The notes below the pieces were generated by a model. The model ran no database searches and was not told the origin of the DNA. It saw only the letters and a program-made list of their open reading frames with translations. Source: an uncultured Campylobacter sp. (GTDB lineage: Bacteria; Campylobacterota; Campylobacteria; Campylobacterales; Campylobacteraceae). Taken from it: a stretch of 64,000 nt of DNA. The stretch's first letter is position 1. Each line of letters starts with the position of its first letter. Positions 36,026-44,490 of the stretch are shown in pieces. The translations under genes and the position numbers were made by a program. The DNA is taken from contig NZ_CALJPG010000010.1 of NCBI RefSeq assembly GCF_937980635.1, positions 62,001 to 126,000 on the forward strand. The letters run 5' to 3'.

Positions 36026-37781
36026 TCTTTTAAATTTAGCCTCGATCGCGCCTATGGCGATACTTGGAGGATTTGCCCTGCTGATGCTCGCGGTTTCGCT
36101 TTTTGCGCGCACGCTATCGTATAAATTTTACGCCGTTATCACGATACTAGCACTAGCTCTCGGCTTCGGGCTCGTTTTTGGTTACAACAGCGGCATACGC
36201 GGGCTTTTCGACGTGATGCTGGTGGATGGAATCGCGACGCTATCGATGCTTATCATGCTCGCAGGTTCGATATTTTTCATCTTTCTGTCTTTGGGCGCAA
36301 GAAGCGCGCACGAGTACCACACGGCGGAGTTTTTCGTGCTGTTTTTATTCGTGCTCGTGGGGTATGAGTTTATGGTCGCGAGCGAAAGCTTAATGATGAT
36401 CCTCGTGGGGCTTGAGACGGGTTCGCTGGCGCTTTATACGCTAATCGCTCTTCATAACCGCGCCAGATCAATCGAAGCGGCGCTAAAATACTTCATAATG
36501 GGCGCGCTGGGATCGGGCTTTTTCGCATTCGGTGCGGCGATGTTTTTTCTATCGACCGGCTCTATGGAAATTTCAAATATCGCGCAGATCGCCAAGAGTT
36601 CAAATTTACAAACCAGCGTCCTGCTTTTCGCCGCCTGCTCATTTATGATCGTCTCGATAGGATTTAAGCTCTCGCTGATCCCGTTTCACACCTGGACGCC
36701 CGACGTTTACGAAGGTGCGAGTTCTGCCATGGCAGGCTTTATGTCCGTAGTGCCTAAGATCGCGGGCTTTGTCGTGGCGATCAGGCTGTTTGAGGCGCTG
36801 GGAAGTATCGGCGTGCAGTGGCTAAACATCGTGCTCTACGCCGTAGCGGTGGTTACGATGAGCTTAGCGAACCTCATGGCGCTCGTGCAGCGCGACGTCA
36901 AGCGGATGCTCGCTTTCAGCTCCGTTTCGCACGCAGGCTTCGTACTCTGCGCGATCGTGATCGGCTCGACGCAGGCAAATGCGGCGCTTTTCACCTACTG
37001 GATTCTATACGCCGTGGCAAATCTCGGGGCGTTTGCGTTCATCTGGTGCGTACGGCAAAGGCGCGCACGCTCGTTAAATTTAAAATTTAAAACCGAAAGC
37101 CCCGCTTTAAATTTAAATACAAACGGCAACGAGGATGAGAGGAATTTTATCTCAAACGCAAAGCTTTCTTTTTCGCAAGATTACGAGTCAGGCGCTATCG
37201 GCGAGTTAAATTTAGGCGAGAACGGACAAAATTTAGCTTGCGGCGAGCAGAATTCCAAAGAAAACGAGCAAAATTTTAAAGCGAGCAAGCCCGGCGCCGA
37301 AGCGACCCTTTTTGGCACTAAAACTTGCGAGCCAGGCACCGAAATTTGCGAGCAAAGCTCTAAATTTACAGCTCGCTTCGAGCATCCTTTTGAGAAATTT
37401 GACGGGCTGATCCGCACCCATCCGCTCTTTGCGCTATGCGCGGCGATCTTTATGCTCTCGCTTGCGGGCATTCCGCCATTCAGCGTGTTTTGGGGCAAGA
37501 TGTATCTACTAAGCGCCGCGGTCAATTCGGGCTACTTCGCCCTCGCCGTCATCATGGCGGTAAATAGCGCGCTCGCGCTGTATTACTACCTGCGCCTCAT
37601 CGTGCGTATGTTTTTGCACGAGCCGCGAAAGGACGCGGAGCTTGATGGCTCACTGAGCGCGGTCTCGGTGCAGATAAAATTTGCCGTCGTGCTAGCTAGC
37701 GTAGCATGCGTGCTGGCGCCGTTTTTAGTGAAATTTCTAACCGGAGCGGTAAATAATTTCGTCTTTTTAAGCGGGTATTGA
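36015..37781 (+). CDS. nuoN: NADH-quinone oxidoreductase subunit N with large cytoplasmic insert
   Basis: Third antiporter-like subunit, last of the operon. Core motifs are SLMMILVGLETGSLALYTLIAL (about residue 123), YFIMGALGSGFFAFGAAMFF (about 160) and LSLIPFHTWTPDVYEGASSAMAGFMS (about 219). At 588 residues it exceeds the usual 470-500 because of a hydrophilic insert at about 346-457 between two late helices, rich in N, E, K, S and built from AAATTT words (for example around 37074-37100 and 37206-37290). The helices on both sides are intact, so the insert should sit in a loop. It overlaps nuoM by 11 bases. Confidence 0.94.
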   Translation: MQNNLLNLASIAPMAILGGFALLMLAVSLFARTLSYKFYAVITILALALGFGLVFGYNSGIRGLFDVMLVDGIATLSMLIMLAGSIFFIFLSLGARSAHEYHTAEFFVLFLFVLVGYEFMVASESLMMILVGLETGSLALYTLIALHNRARSIEAALKYFIMGALGSGFFAFGAAMFFLSTGSMEISNIAQIAKSSNLQTSVLLFAACSFMIVSIGFKLSLIPFHTWTPDVYEGASSAMAGFMSVVPKIAGFVVAIRLFEALGSIGVQWLNIVLYAVAVVTMSLANLMALVQRDVKRMLAFSSVSHAGFVLCAIVIGSTQANAALFTYWILYAVANLGAFAFIWCVRQRRARSLNLKFKTESPALNLNTNGNEDERNFISNAKLSFSQDYESGAIGELNLGENGQNLACGEQNSKENEQNFKASKPGAEATLFGTKTCEPGTEICEQSSKFTARFEHPFEKFDGLIRTHPLFALCAAIFMLSLAGIPPFSVFWGKMYLLSAAVNSGYFALAVIMAVNSALALYYYLRLIVRMFLHEPRKDAELDGSLSAVSVQIKFAVVLASVACVLAPFLVKFLTGAVNNFVFLSGY

Positions 37782-37792
37782 GCTGAAATTTT

Positions 37793-37818
37793 AAGCGCGA
37801 GCTGAACTCGCCGCGCTT
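37793..37818 (+). terminator. Hairpin after nuoN
   Basis: AAGCGCGAG (37793-37801) pairs with CTCG then CGCGCTT (37807-37818) with one bulged base and a five-base loop. The T tail is weak (TTGTTAG), so it may be an attenuator or mRNA-end hairpin of the nuo operon. Confidence 0.4.
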
Positions 37819-37836
37819 TGTTAGCAAAGGAGAGAT

Positions 37837-37980
37837 ATGTTTTTGGGCGAGCTAAGTGCTGACGGCTACGGTTTTGCGCTGCTTGATGTGCGCGATTTGA
37901 GTGAGTTTTTAAAGGAGCGAAAATGCAGAGCAAAAAAAGCTTCTAAGCTACTGGGACGCGCACAAGCAGCTGTTTTATGA
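37837..37980 (+). CDS. Short upstream ORF (47 codons) over the frameshift region
   Basis: ATG after AAAGGAGAGAT. The product begins MFLGELSADGYGFALLDVRD and runs through LSEFLKERK into the A7 tract and ends shortly after. The first 28 codons read like a genuine small protein or the N-terminal fragment of one. The tail lies in the wrong frame of the next gene. Its second part is probably not meaningful. Confidence 0.35.
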   Translation: MFLGELSADGYGFALLDVRDLSEFLKERKCRAKKASKLLGRAQAAVL

Positions 37981-38440
37981 CGCCGTAAAGGGCGCTAAAG
38001 CTTTACCCTTCTACCCGCTTACGGTGCGCAGCTATGAGATCTTCGTTTGCATGGACGAGGAGTTTGCGCCGCCTGCGGGCTACGAAGTAGCTTTCAAGCG
38101 CGATAAGCTGTATTTCGCCCCGCAAAGCGACTCCGCGATCCTAGCGAGCTTCGATGCTTTGCAGTATCGTTTCGATAAGCTAAAAAGCGGCGAACTCGAG
38201 CTAGGCTATGAGTGCCAAAGCGGCGCTGCGGGCAAGATACGAAAATTTAATTCCACGCTCAAACTTGGCTTGCAAAGCGGCACTTACGAGCTTTGCGTCG
38301 TTGGGCTAAAAAACAGCTCGCAGCACCCCGAGAAATACGGTTACGCCTTTATTTTCAAGCGCAATGCAAGTGCGGAAAATCAAAATTTCAGTAGGCTTGA
38401 CAACGATAAATTTAGCTTTGATATTTGCGAAGGCGATTAA
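37923..38440 (+). pseudogene. Unknown gene with one-base frameshift in an A7 tract (or slippage-expressed)
   Basis: From the ATG at 37923, preceded by AAAGGAGCGAAA, translation stops after seven codons. If the run of seven A (37932-37938) had eight, the frame would read MQSKKKLLSYWDAHKQLFYD and continue open to 38440, giving about 172 residues with no other defect. The downstream frame (in-frame GTG at 38024) encodes a soluble protein containing RSYEIFVCMDEEFAPPAGYE and LQSGTYELCVVGLKNSSQHP; family unknown. So the gene is phase-variable, expressed by polymerase slippage, recently broken, or mis-sequenced at one base. Confidence 0.7.
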
Positions 38441-38588
38441 ATTTAATCGAAATTCCGCGCCGCACGAGACCTTGGCGCGACCCGCAAAATTTTAAAGACG
38501 CGATTCAGCGCGGTAAATTAAATCTAAATTTTACTCCCTTTACCCCACTGCCTCCTAGCAAACACACAAATTTTGATAAATTTCGATT

Positions 38589-39524
38589 TTAAATCTCGCG
38601 GCGAAGAAATTTTAAAATTTCACGCTCCAGCTCTTGTGGCGGCGCCGAAATTTTATCCGCAAACTGCGAGCGGTTGAAGGTGCGTTGGCGCTTTGCAAGC
38701 TGTATCGTGTGCAGGCTTACGAGCTGCCCGCACTGCGCCCGCGAGATCTGCCCGCGCAAAAGCTGCCCGCACTCCTTTAGCCCGATGCAGCCTAATGCCC
38801 TACATTCCGCGCCGTAGCGAGCGAATAAAAACTCCGCCTCCTCTAAAAGCCCGCGCTCAAACATCGCTTTCGTGCGCGCTTCGATGCGCTGCGCAAGCCA
38901 CTGCTTAGGCGCGTCGATCTCAAAAATTTTAATATCAGAAATCACGGGCGGGGCGGTGTTCTCGCGCAAAAATTTACTCGGAGCCTCGCCGCAAAATTTA
39001 TAGATGCTTAGCCATTTTCTTAACCGAAAGCTGTCCGCCGCGCTAAATTTCGCGGCAAATTGCGGATCGATCCGCTGCGCTAGGGCGTAAATTTCATCGT
39101 TTGAAATTTCGCTTTTAAAATCGGGAACCTTCGGCGCCAGCCCGCTTAACATCGCTTTGAGATAAAACCCGCTGCCGCCCGTGATTATCAAAGGCACGCC
39201 GCTACGCCCCGCAAAAGCCCGCGCTGCTGCGTATTCTTTAATAAACTCGCCGACGCTGAAGTACTCGTTTGGGTAGATTAAATTTACGCCGAAGTGCCTG
39301 ATCTCGCTCAGCTGCTCCTCGCTTGGCTTAGCGCTTGCGATGTCGATCTGCCGGTAAATGCAGAGCGAATCGAGGCTCAAAATCACGGCGTCCATCTCGC
39401 GCGCGATACTTAGCGCAAGATCACTTTTGCCGCTTGCAGTAGTGCCGATGATCGCGATCTGCGGGCTTGCGTGCGAGTTTTGATTTTGGCTCAAGGCGTT
39501 TCCTTTCGTAAATTTTTCGTTCAA
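38589..39524 (-). CDS. miaA: tRNA dimethylallyltransferase
   Basis: Adds a dimethylallyl group to A37 of tRNAs reading UNN codons. The 311-residue protein has a Walker A-type P-loop IIGTTASGKSDLALSIA (about residue 25), the LDSLCIYRQIDIASAKPS segment (about 51), the GGSGFYLKAMLSGL motif (about 117) and the C-terminal QLAKRQRTFNRSQF (about 275). The N-terminal 20 residues (MNEKFTKGNALSQNQNSHAS) are extra and polar. It is divergent from mqnP. Confidence 0.95.
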   Translation of the reverse strand: MNEKFTKGNALSQNQNSHASPQIAIIGTTASGKSDLALSIAREMDAVILSLDSLCIYRQIDIASAKPSEEQLSEIRHFGVNLIYPNEYFSVGEFIKEYAAARAFAGRSGVPLIITGGSGFYLKAMLSGLAPKVPDFKSEISNDEIYALAQRIDPQFAAKFSAADSFRLRKWLSIYKFCGEAPSKFLRENTAPPVISDIKIFEIDAPKQWLAQRIEARTKAMFERGLLEEAEFLFARYGAECRALGCIGLKECGQLLRGQISRAQCGQLVSLHTIQLAKRQRTFNRSQFADKISAPPQELEREILKFLRREI

Positions 39525-39554
39525 ATTATATCAAATTTAGAGCTATTCTTACTT

Positions 39555-39568
39555 TTTTTTGATACAAT
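39555..39568 (+). promoter_or_regulatory. Candidate promoter of mqnP
   Basis: TACAAT at 39563-39568 preceded by an eight-T run, 22 bases before the ATG of mqnP; typical of Campylobacter T-rich sigma-70 promoters. Confidence 0.5.
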
Positions 39569-39590
39569 GGTGCCCAAAATAAGGGGCAAA

Positions 39591-40460
39591 ATGGCTAAAT
39601 TTAAAGAAATTTTATCCGACATCAACGAATTAATAGTTTTTAAACACTCGGTTTTCGCGTTGCCGTTTATCTTTACGGCGATGATTACCGCGAGCAAGCT
39701 GCAAAGCGGCTCGGTATGGTTCGGCTGGAAGTTGCTTTTTTTGGGGATTTTATGTGCGGTAAGTGCGAGAAGTTTCGCAATGGCGCTAAATCGCTACTTA
39801 GACGAGGATATCGACCGCGCCAATCCGCGTTGCGCTTCGCGCCCTAGCGTGGACGGGCGGATCGGACGTGGGAATTTGCTGCTTTTCATCATCGCAAACG
39901 CGGTGGTTTTCATAGCGGTTTCGGCGTTTATAAATCCTTTGGCGCTTAAGCTTTCAGTACCTATTTTAGCGGCATTGGGTGGGTATTCGTATTTTAAGCG
40001 CTTTAGCGAGACTGCGCATTTGATGCTCGGCTTTTGCTTAGGGCTTGCGCCGATTGCGGGAGCGATCGCCGTTAGCGGCGGAATTCCGCTATGGTCGGTG
40101 CTGCTGTGCTTTGGAGTAGTATTTTGGGTAGGCGGCTTTGACGTGTTGTATTCGCTTCAAGATATGGAATTTGACCGCACGGCTGGGCTTTACAGCATCC
40201 CTGCGCTTTACGGCAGGGAAGCTTCGATGTTTATCTCCAAAATTTTTCACGCCGTGGCGGTGCTTTTTTGGCTACTGTTTTGCGCGGCGGCAAATTTAGG
40301 CTTTTTTGCCTATCTGGGCGTGGCTGCGTGCGCGACGATTTTGTACTTCGAGCATAAGATCGTACGTAGTGATTTTAGTAAGATCGATCGCGCCTTTTTT
40401 ACGCTCAACGGTTACTTGGGCATTGCGTTTTTCGCTTTTGTTTTTGTAAATTTATTTTAA
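39591..40460 (+). CDS. mqnP: Menaquinone prenyltransferase MqnP (UbiA family)
   Basis: Integral membrane prenyltransferase, 289 residues, about eight or nine helices. The Asp-rich motif is NRYLDEDIDRANPR (about residue 66) and the second is YSLQDMEFDRTAGLYSIPALYG (about 187). In futalosine-pathway organisms this UbiA-like enzyme prenylates the naphthoate intermediate. It was once annotated ubiA. The ATG follows AAGGGGC; an upstream in-frame ATG overlapping miaA is rejected. MqnA lies at 12035-12727. Confidence 0.88.
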   Translation: MAKFKEILSDINELIVFKHSVFALPFIFTAMITASKLQSGSVWFGWKLLFLGILCAVSARSFAMALNRYLDEDIDRANPRCASRPSVDGRIGRGNLLLFIIANAVVFIAVSAFINPLALKLSVPILAALGGYSYFKRFSETAHLMLGFCLGLAPIAGAIAVSGGIPLWSVLLCFGVVFWVGGFDVLYSLQDMEFDRTAGLYSIPALYGREASMFISKIFHAVAVLFWLLFCAAANLGFFAYLGVAACATILYFEHKIVRSDFSKIDRAFFTLNGYLGIAFFAFVFVNLF

Positions 40461-40469
40461 GGAACCCCT

Positions 40470-40829
40470 ATGGATCTTAACACTATCATCATTTTAGGAC
40501 TTTGCGTCGTTATATTTTTGATGTTTTTCGTCATATATTTTAAGGATAAGCAAGCGGATAAAAAATTCGAGCGCTTCGATCAGGTGCTAACCGACGCTAT
40601 GCAAGAAAACTATCTGCTTAAAAAGAAGGTCGAGGAGCTAAAAGAGATGATCGATTCGGGCGGTAAAGTCGCTCCTAATATCGATATAAACGCGATCGCC
40701 GACGTAATCGACGAGACGATAGAGCAGAGACTAGACGTAGTGCCTACGATGATCGACGAGCGGGTAGAAAAGCAGATCAGACCGCTTCTGGATCAGCTTA
40801 AAGAGCTCATCGGCTCGGTAAGAAAATAG
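40470..40829 (+). CDS. Single-pass membrane protein with coiled coil (119 aa)
   Basis: One N-terminal helix (LNTIIILGLCVVIFLMFFVIYF, about residues 3-24) followed by a charged helical region with heptad spacing (YLLKKKVEELKEMI about 48-61) and a second amphipathic part ending in LLDQLKELIGSVRK. It starts nine bases after mqnP with AAGGA. No family recognised; conserved small proteins of this kind are common in Campylobacter. Confidence 0.75.
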   Translation: MDLNTIIILGLCVVIFLMFFVIYFKDKQADKKFERFDQVLTDAMQENYLLKKKVEELKEMIDSGGKVAPNIDINAIADVIDETIEQRLDVVPTMIDERVEKQIRPLLDQLKELIGSVRK

Positions 40830-40864
40830 CCAGAGCAATATAAAAATAAAATTTTGCAAAATCG

Positions 40865-40882
40865 CTTTGTTTTTTATATAAT
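40865..40882 (+). promoter_or_regulatory. Candidate promoter of the moaA-queED series
   Basis: TATAAT at 40877-40882 preceded by a T-rich run (TTTGTTTTTTA), 27 bases before the moaA ATG. Confidence 0.6.
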
Positions 40883-40909
40883 CGCCGCAAATTGATATTA
40901 AGGCAAAAT

Positions 40910-41875
40910 ATGCTAATTGATAAATTTGGACGAACGATCGATTATTTGCGCATTTCAGTTACGCAGCGGTGTAATTTCAGATGCAGATATTGCATGCCTG
41001 CTACGCCGTTTAACTGGGTGCCGCGAGAGAATATTTTAAGCTTTGAGGAGATGTTTTTATTCGTCAAGGTTGCGATCGACGGCGGCGTAAAAAAGATCCG
41101 TATAACCGGCGGCGAACCGCTGGTGCGAAAGGGGATCGAAGATTTTATAAAGATGATCGCGGATTATGCCCCGGACATCGATCTTGCGCTTACTACCAAC
41201 GGATATTATCTCAAAAACTACGCGCGCGCCTTGAAAAATGCGGGGCTAAAGCGCATCAATATGTCGCTTGACTCTCTGCGTCCGGAGCGGGCTAAATTTA
41301 TAGCTCAGCGCGGAGTGCTTTATAACGTATTAGAAGGCCTTGACGCCGCGCTTGAAGCGGGACTAAAGGTCAAGCTAAACACTGTCGCGCTAAAAGGCAT
41401 CAACGACGACGAGCTTATTTATTTGCTGGAATTTGCCCGCGAGAAGGATTGTCAGATCCGCTTCATAGAATTTATGGAAAACACCCATGCCGGCGACCTT
41501 ACAGGCTTAAAATCAAACGAAATTTTAGATATTTTAAGGCGTAAATTTATCTTTACCGCTCTGCCGAAATCGCAAAGCTCGCCCGCGTCGCTTTACGCGC
41601 TCGGGGACGGCTACACCTTCGGTATCATCGATCCGCACAAGCACGATTTTTGCGAGAGCTGCAACCGCATCAGACTAAGCGCCGAGGGGCTTTTGATCCC
41701 GTGTCTTTACTTCGAGGACGCGCTAAGTATCAAAAAGGCGGTCAAAGAGGGCGACATCGCCGCAGCCGCCGAAATTTTGGCTAAAATTTTAGCGAATAAG
41801 CCCGAAAAAAATCGTTGGCAAACTGACGCTTCGAATGAAATTTCAAGCCGCGCATTTTACGAGACGGGCGGATGA
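40910..41875 (+). CDS. moaA: GTP 3',8-cyclase MoaA
   Basis: Radical SAM enzyme for the first step of molybdopterin synthesis. The 321-residue protein has the N-terminal 4Fe-4S site C21, C25, C28 (TQRCNFRCRYCMP), GGEPLVRKG (about residue 68), the C-terminal cluster set in HDFCESCNRIRLSAEGLLIPC (about 244-265) and the essential terminal GG. The ATG at 40910 follows AAGGC; a six-codon upstream extension is rejected. It overlaps queE by four bases. It links with the molybdate genes at 58-63 kb. Confidence 0.96.
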   Translation: MLIDKFGRTIDYLRISVTQRCNFRCRYCMPATPFNWVPRENILSFEEMFLFVKVAIDGGVKKIRITGGEPLVRKGIEDFIKMIADYAPDIDLALTTNGYYLKNYARALKNAGLKRINMSLDSLRPERAKFIAQRGVLYNVLEGLDAALEAGLKVKLNTVALKGINDDELIYLLEFAREKDCQIRFIEFMENTHAGDLTGLKSNEILDILRRKFIFTALPKSQSSPASLYALGDGYTFGIIDPHKHDFCESCNRIRLSAEGLLIPCLYFEDALSIKKAVKEGDIAAAAEILAKILANKPEKNRWQTDASNEISSRAFYETGG

Positions 41876-42834
41876 GGCTTGTTGAGAGCTTTTTAAGTAT
41901 CCAAGGCGAGGGCAAATACGCAGGCAGGCTCGCATTTTTCTTTCGCTTTGCGGGCTGCAATCTGCGCTGTGCGGGCTTCGGCAGTACGCGTATTTCGCCA
42001 AAGACCGGCGAGATCTTGCACGGCTGTGATACGATCCGCGCGGTTTTTACAAAACACTTCGAGCATGAAGAAATTTTAAATTTAGCGCAGCTTTTAAATA
42101 AAATTCCAAATTTATCCGATCTCTCTTACTCCGCACCTGCGCGCCCTGTACCAGGTTTTTGCGGCGCAGAGTCTTTTTCCGAAAGCGATACGTTAAATTC
42201 CGCCGCGCAAACGCCTCCCTGCCTAAACGGTAACGCAGAAAAATCTTTAAATTTAACGAGCGAAAATTCTTTAAATTTCGCGGCGCAAAATTCTTCAAAT
42301 TTAAATCCGCAAAGCTCCGTCTTGCCGCGGAGCGCTAAGCTTTATCAAAAGCCGATCGTCGTTATTACCGGCGGCGAGCCGCTACTGCACCATAAAGAGG
42401 CGCTATTTTACGAGTTCGTCTGCGAGCTGCTAGCACGCGGATACGCGGTGCATTTCGAAACCAACGGCACGATTTTAGTGGATTTTGAAAATTTTCCCGC
42501 CTACAAAAACTGCGTCTTTGCGATATCTCCTAAGCTCTCAAACTCCGCCGAGCCGCGTGAACGCAGGCTGAGTTTCGCCGCGCTACGAAGCTTAAAACAA
42601 AACGCAAAGGATAGCTTTTACAAGTTCGTGATCTCGCCAGAATTTGACGCGCAGCCTGAGATCGCTGAAATTTTAGCGGCGTGCGGCGGCGAAGTTTATT
42701 GTATGCCGTGCGGTGCAGATCGTCGCGAGCTGGAAAGCGCCGCGCAATTTTGCGTGGATTTTTGCCTAAAAAACGGCTATAATTACTCCGATCGCCTGCA
42801 CATTAGAATTTGGGGCGAGAAGGACGGGGTATGA
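41872..42834 (+). CDS. queE: 7-carboxy-7-deazaguanine synthase QueE with low-complexity insert
   Basis: Radical SAM enzyme turning carboxytetrahydropterin into CDG in queuosine synthesis. The start ESFLSIQGEGKYAGRLAFFFRFAGCN and ITGGEPLLHHKEA are diagnostic. The usual C-x3-C-x2-C is altered: C29 and C33 are present but residue 36 is F; C52 in HGCDTIR is the likely third ligand, a pattern I associate with Campylobacter QueE. Residues about 80-155 form an N/S/L/A-rich insert with repeated SLNLTSEN and NSLNFAAQNSS-type units, again encoded by AAATTT-containing DNA. It overlaps queD by four bases. Confidence 0.9.
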   Translation: MRLVESFLSIQGEGKYAGRLAFFFRFAGCNLRCAGFGSTRISPKTGEILHGCDTIRAVFTKHFEHEEILNLAQLLNKIPNLSDLSYSAPARPVPGFCGAESFSESDTLNSAAQTPPCLNGNAEKSLNLTSENSLNFAAQNSSNLNPQSSVLPRSAKLYQKPIVVITGGEPLLHHKEALFYEFVCELLARGYAVHFETNGTILVDFENFPAYKNCVFAISPKLSNSAEPRERRLSFAALRSLKQNAKDSFYKFVISPEFDAQPEIAEILAACGGEVYCMPCGADRRELESAAQFCVDFCLKNGYNYSDRLHIRIWGEKDGV

Positions 42835-43412
42835 TAATCAGGAAATTATACGAATTCGAAAACGCTCACATCGTGCGCCTGTGCGGCTCTAAGCGGTGTC
42901 GCACGAGCATCCACGGCCACTCCTACAAATGCGAAATTTTGCTTAGCTCAAATTTTTTGGATGAAGCGGGGATGGTATATGATTTCGGCTACATGAAGCT
43001 CGGTATTCGCGAGCTTATCGATAGTTTCGACCACGCTACGACGATCTATGCGCGCGATGATGCGGGCTATATCGCGGATCTAAAAAAACACAGCGCGCGC
43101 TGGGTGCAGATACCGCTAAATCCGAGCGCGGAGCAGTTTTGTAGAATTTTTTTCGTTCTAATTGACCGACTTTTGAGCTTAACTCAGATGCAAAACGGCG
43201 AGCGCGAAGTAAAGCTTCACAGCGTCATCGTGCACGAAACGGCCACCGGCTACGCGCAGTGCTTCCGCGAGGATGCTTACAACGCGCAGATGGGCGAGAT
43301 CGCGCTGGATGAGATAGAATTTTCGCCCGCCGTGCGCGAGGAGTGGAGGCAGCCGGAGCTTTGGCAAAAGCTGCTGCGCGGCGAAAAAATCATCTATCCA
43401 AAGGACTGCTGA
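42831..43412 (+). CDS. queD: 6-carboxytetrahydropterin synthase QueD
   Basis: Makes 6-carboxytetrahydropterin from dihydroneopterin triphosphate, the step before QueE. The 193-residue protein has the zinc-binding histidines in FENAHIVRL (about residue 11) and IHGHSYKCEIL (about 27), the catalytic cysteine in the GSKRCRTSIHGH region, and VHETATGYAQC (about 139) near the substrate glutamate. Start ATG overlaps the queE stop. An internal stretch rich in charged residues makes it longer than the 120-residue E. coli enzyme, as usual for this genus. It overlaps the lipoprotein gene by one base. Confidence 0.93.
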   Translation: MIIRKLYEFENAHIVRLCGSKRCRTSIHGHSYKCEILLSSNFLDEAGMVYDFGYMKLGIRELIDSFDHATTIYARDDAGYIADLKKHSARWVQIPLNPSAEQFCRIFFVLIDRLLSLTQMQNGEREVKLHSVIVHETATGYAQCFREDAYNAQMGEIALDEIEFSPAVREEWRQPELWQKLLRGEKIIYPKDC

Positions 43413-43633
43413 TGAGAAATTTCTTTAAATTTGGCGCGGGGTTTGTGCGCGTTTTTGCCGCGTGCGCGATCTTTGTCTGCGCGCTTGCTTTGGGCGGTTG
43501 CGACGATGAGAAAAAGGACACCTTGCAAAAGCCGCCGGTGGATAGCGAGGTGCCAAAGGACGTGCCTATCGCGCCTAGCGAGCCCAAAGTCGATATAAAT
43601 GCCGATATGCCGCCGCTTCCGGTGACCGAATAG
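43412..43633 (+). CDS. Small proline-rich lipoprotein (73 aa)
   Basis: Signal peptide with lipobox LALGGC giving an acylated cysteine near residue 30, then a short charged and proline-rich tail ending PPLPVTE. It occupies the place of C. jejuni Cj0158, a predicted lipoprotein, in the queD to rsmE series. The ATG overlaps the queD stop by one base. No domain recognised; function unknown. Confidence 0.75.
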   Translation: MRNFFKFGAGFVRVFAACAIFVCALALGGCDDEKKDTLQKPPVDSEVPKDVPIAPSEPKVDINADMPPLPVTE

Positions 43634-44007
43634 GACGGAGCTTTGAAAAATCGGCGGCTAAATTTGAAAATTTTTAAAATTTGTGTTGTTTGTATGCGGC
43701 GCGCAAGCGCGATTTTAGTATCTTTTTTGCCCGTGCGATCTACGCAGATAAATTTTAAATTTTATAAAGCTTTATCTGCAAAATTTCATTCTTGGCACGA
43801 GAAATACGGCATGGAACCGCAATTAAAATATGCGCTAAATTTTAACGCAACAAATAGCCGCAGCCGCTTTGAAGAGTTTTTAAAATTTCAAAGGCGCGGA
43901 GCAGGTCTGCTTTATCTCGCGCTGAAAAAATTTGCGCTGAAATTCGGTCGTTTCGGCTCTAGCCGCACAAAATTTTATACTGCAAATTTAACCCACTGGT
44001 GGAAGTG
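43634..44007. other. 374-base stretch, RAATTY-rich, probably non-coding
   Basis: A plus-strand TTG-start frame spans it (43643-44008) but its peptide is made mainly of translated AAATTT words (K-F, N-L, K-I) with no ATG and no ribosome site, so I do not call it a gene. No terminator or RNA recognised. Confidence 0.5.
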
Positions 44008-44490
44008 ATGGATTATCTGTATCAAAGCGCCCTGGGTTTTCATAAGTTTTTCGCGCTAGCTGCGGCGATTTTAACGATAATTTATCTGATTTTTACCCAG
44101 CTTAAGATCGATGTGGCAGCGGAATTTCGCCCTCGCAGCGAGGCTTTAAATTCCGCCGCCTCCACGCCGCAAGCTGAAAATTTAAAGCAAAAGAGCAGAT
44201 CTGGGCTTAGATTTCTTAGGCGCATCAGGCTGTTTTTGCCGACCTATTATTCGTGTATCGCGGCGCTGATAATTAGCGGAAGCGTGATGCTACCGGTGTT
44301 GCGCTTCGATTTGAGCTTTAGAATTTACTTCATGGCGGCCGCAGCGCTAGCGATGATCATACTTAGCGCGGCGTCGTACAAGCGGCTAAAAATCGCGTAT
44401 CTGAGCCAAAACTTTGCGCCGTATCAGCGCAAAATGCGGGTGATTTTGGGGCTAAGCTTAGTGATAATTTTGATAGCGAGTGTTATTTGA
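44008..44490 (+). CDS. Conserved inner-membrane protein, Cj0157-like (160 aa)
   Basis: Four hydrophobic segments (about residues 12-30, 79-97, 105-123, 142-160) separated by a polar loop around 40-70 that contains LNSAASTPQAENLKQKS, which looks like another small low-complexity insertion. The position matches C. jejuni Cj0157, upstream of rsmE. ATG preceded by GTGGAAGT. It overlaps the rsmE ATG by one base. Function unknown. Confidence 0.75.
   Translation: MDYLYQSALGFHKFFALAAAILTIIYLIFTQLKIDVAAEFRPRSEALNSAASTPQAENLKQKSRSGLRFLRRIRLFLPTYYSCIAALIISGSVMLPVLRFDLSFRIYFMAAAALAMIILSAASYKRLKIAYLSQNFAPYQRKMRVILGLSLVIILIASVI

Noticed and set aside
39471..39590. Upstream extension of mqnP into miaA
   Set aside because: Overlaps the divergent miaA start and passes through the likely mqnP promoter; the ATG at 39591 has a ribosome site.
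43643..44008. A 121-codon plus-strand frame between the lipoprotein and the Cj0157-like gene
   Set aside because: TTG start without ribosome site; the peptide mostly reflects translated AAATTT words and has no family-like pattern.
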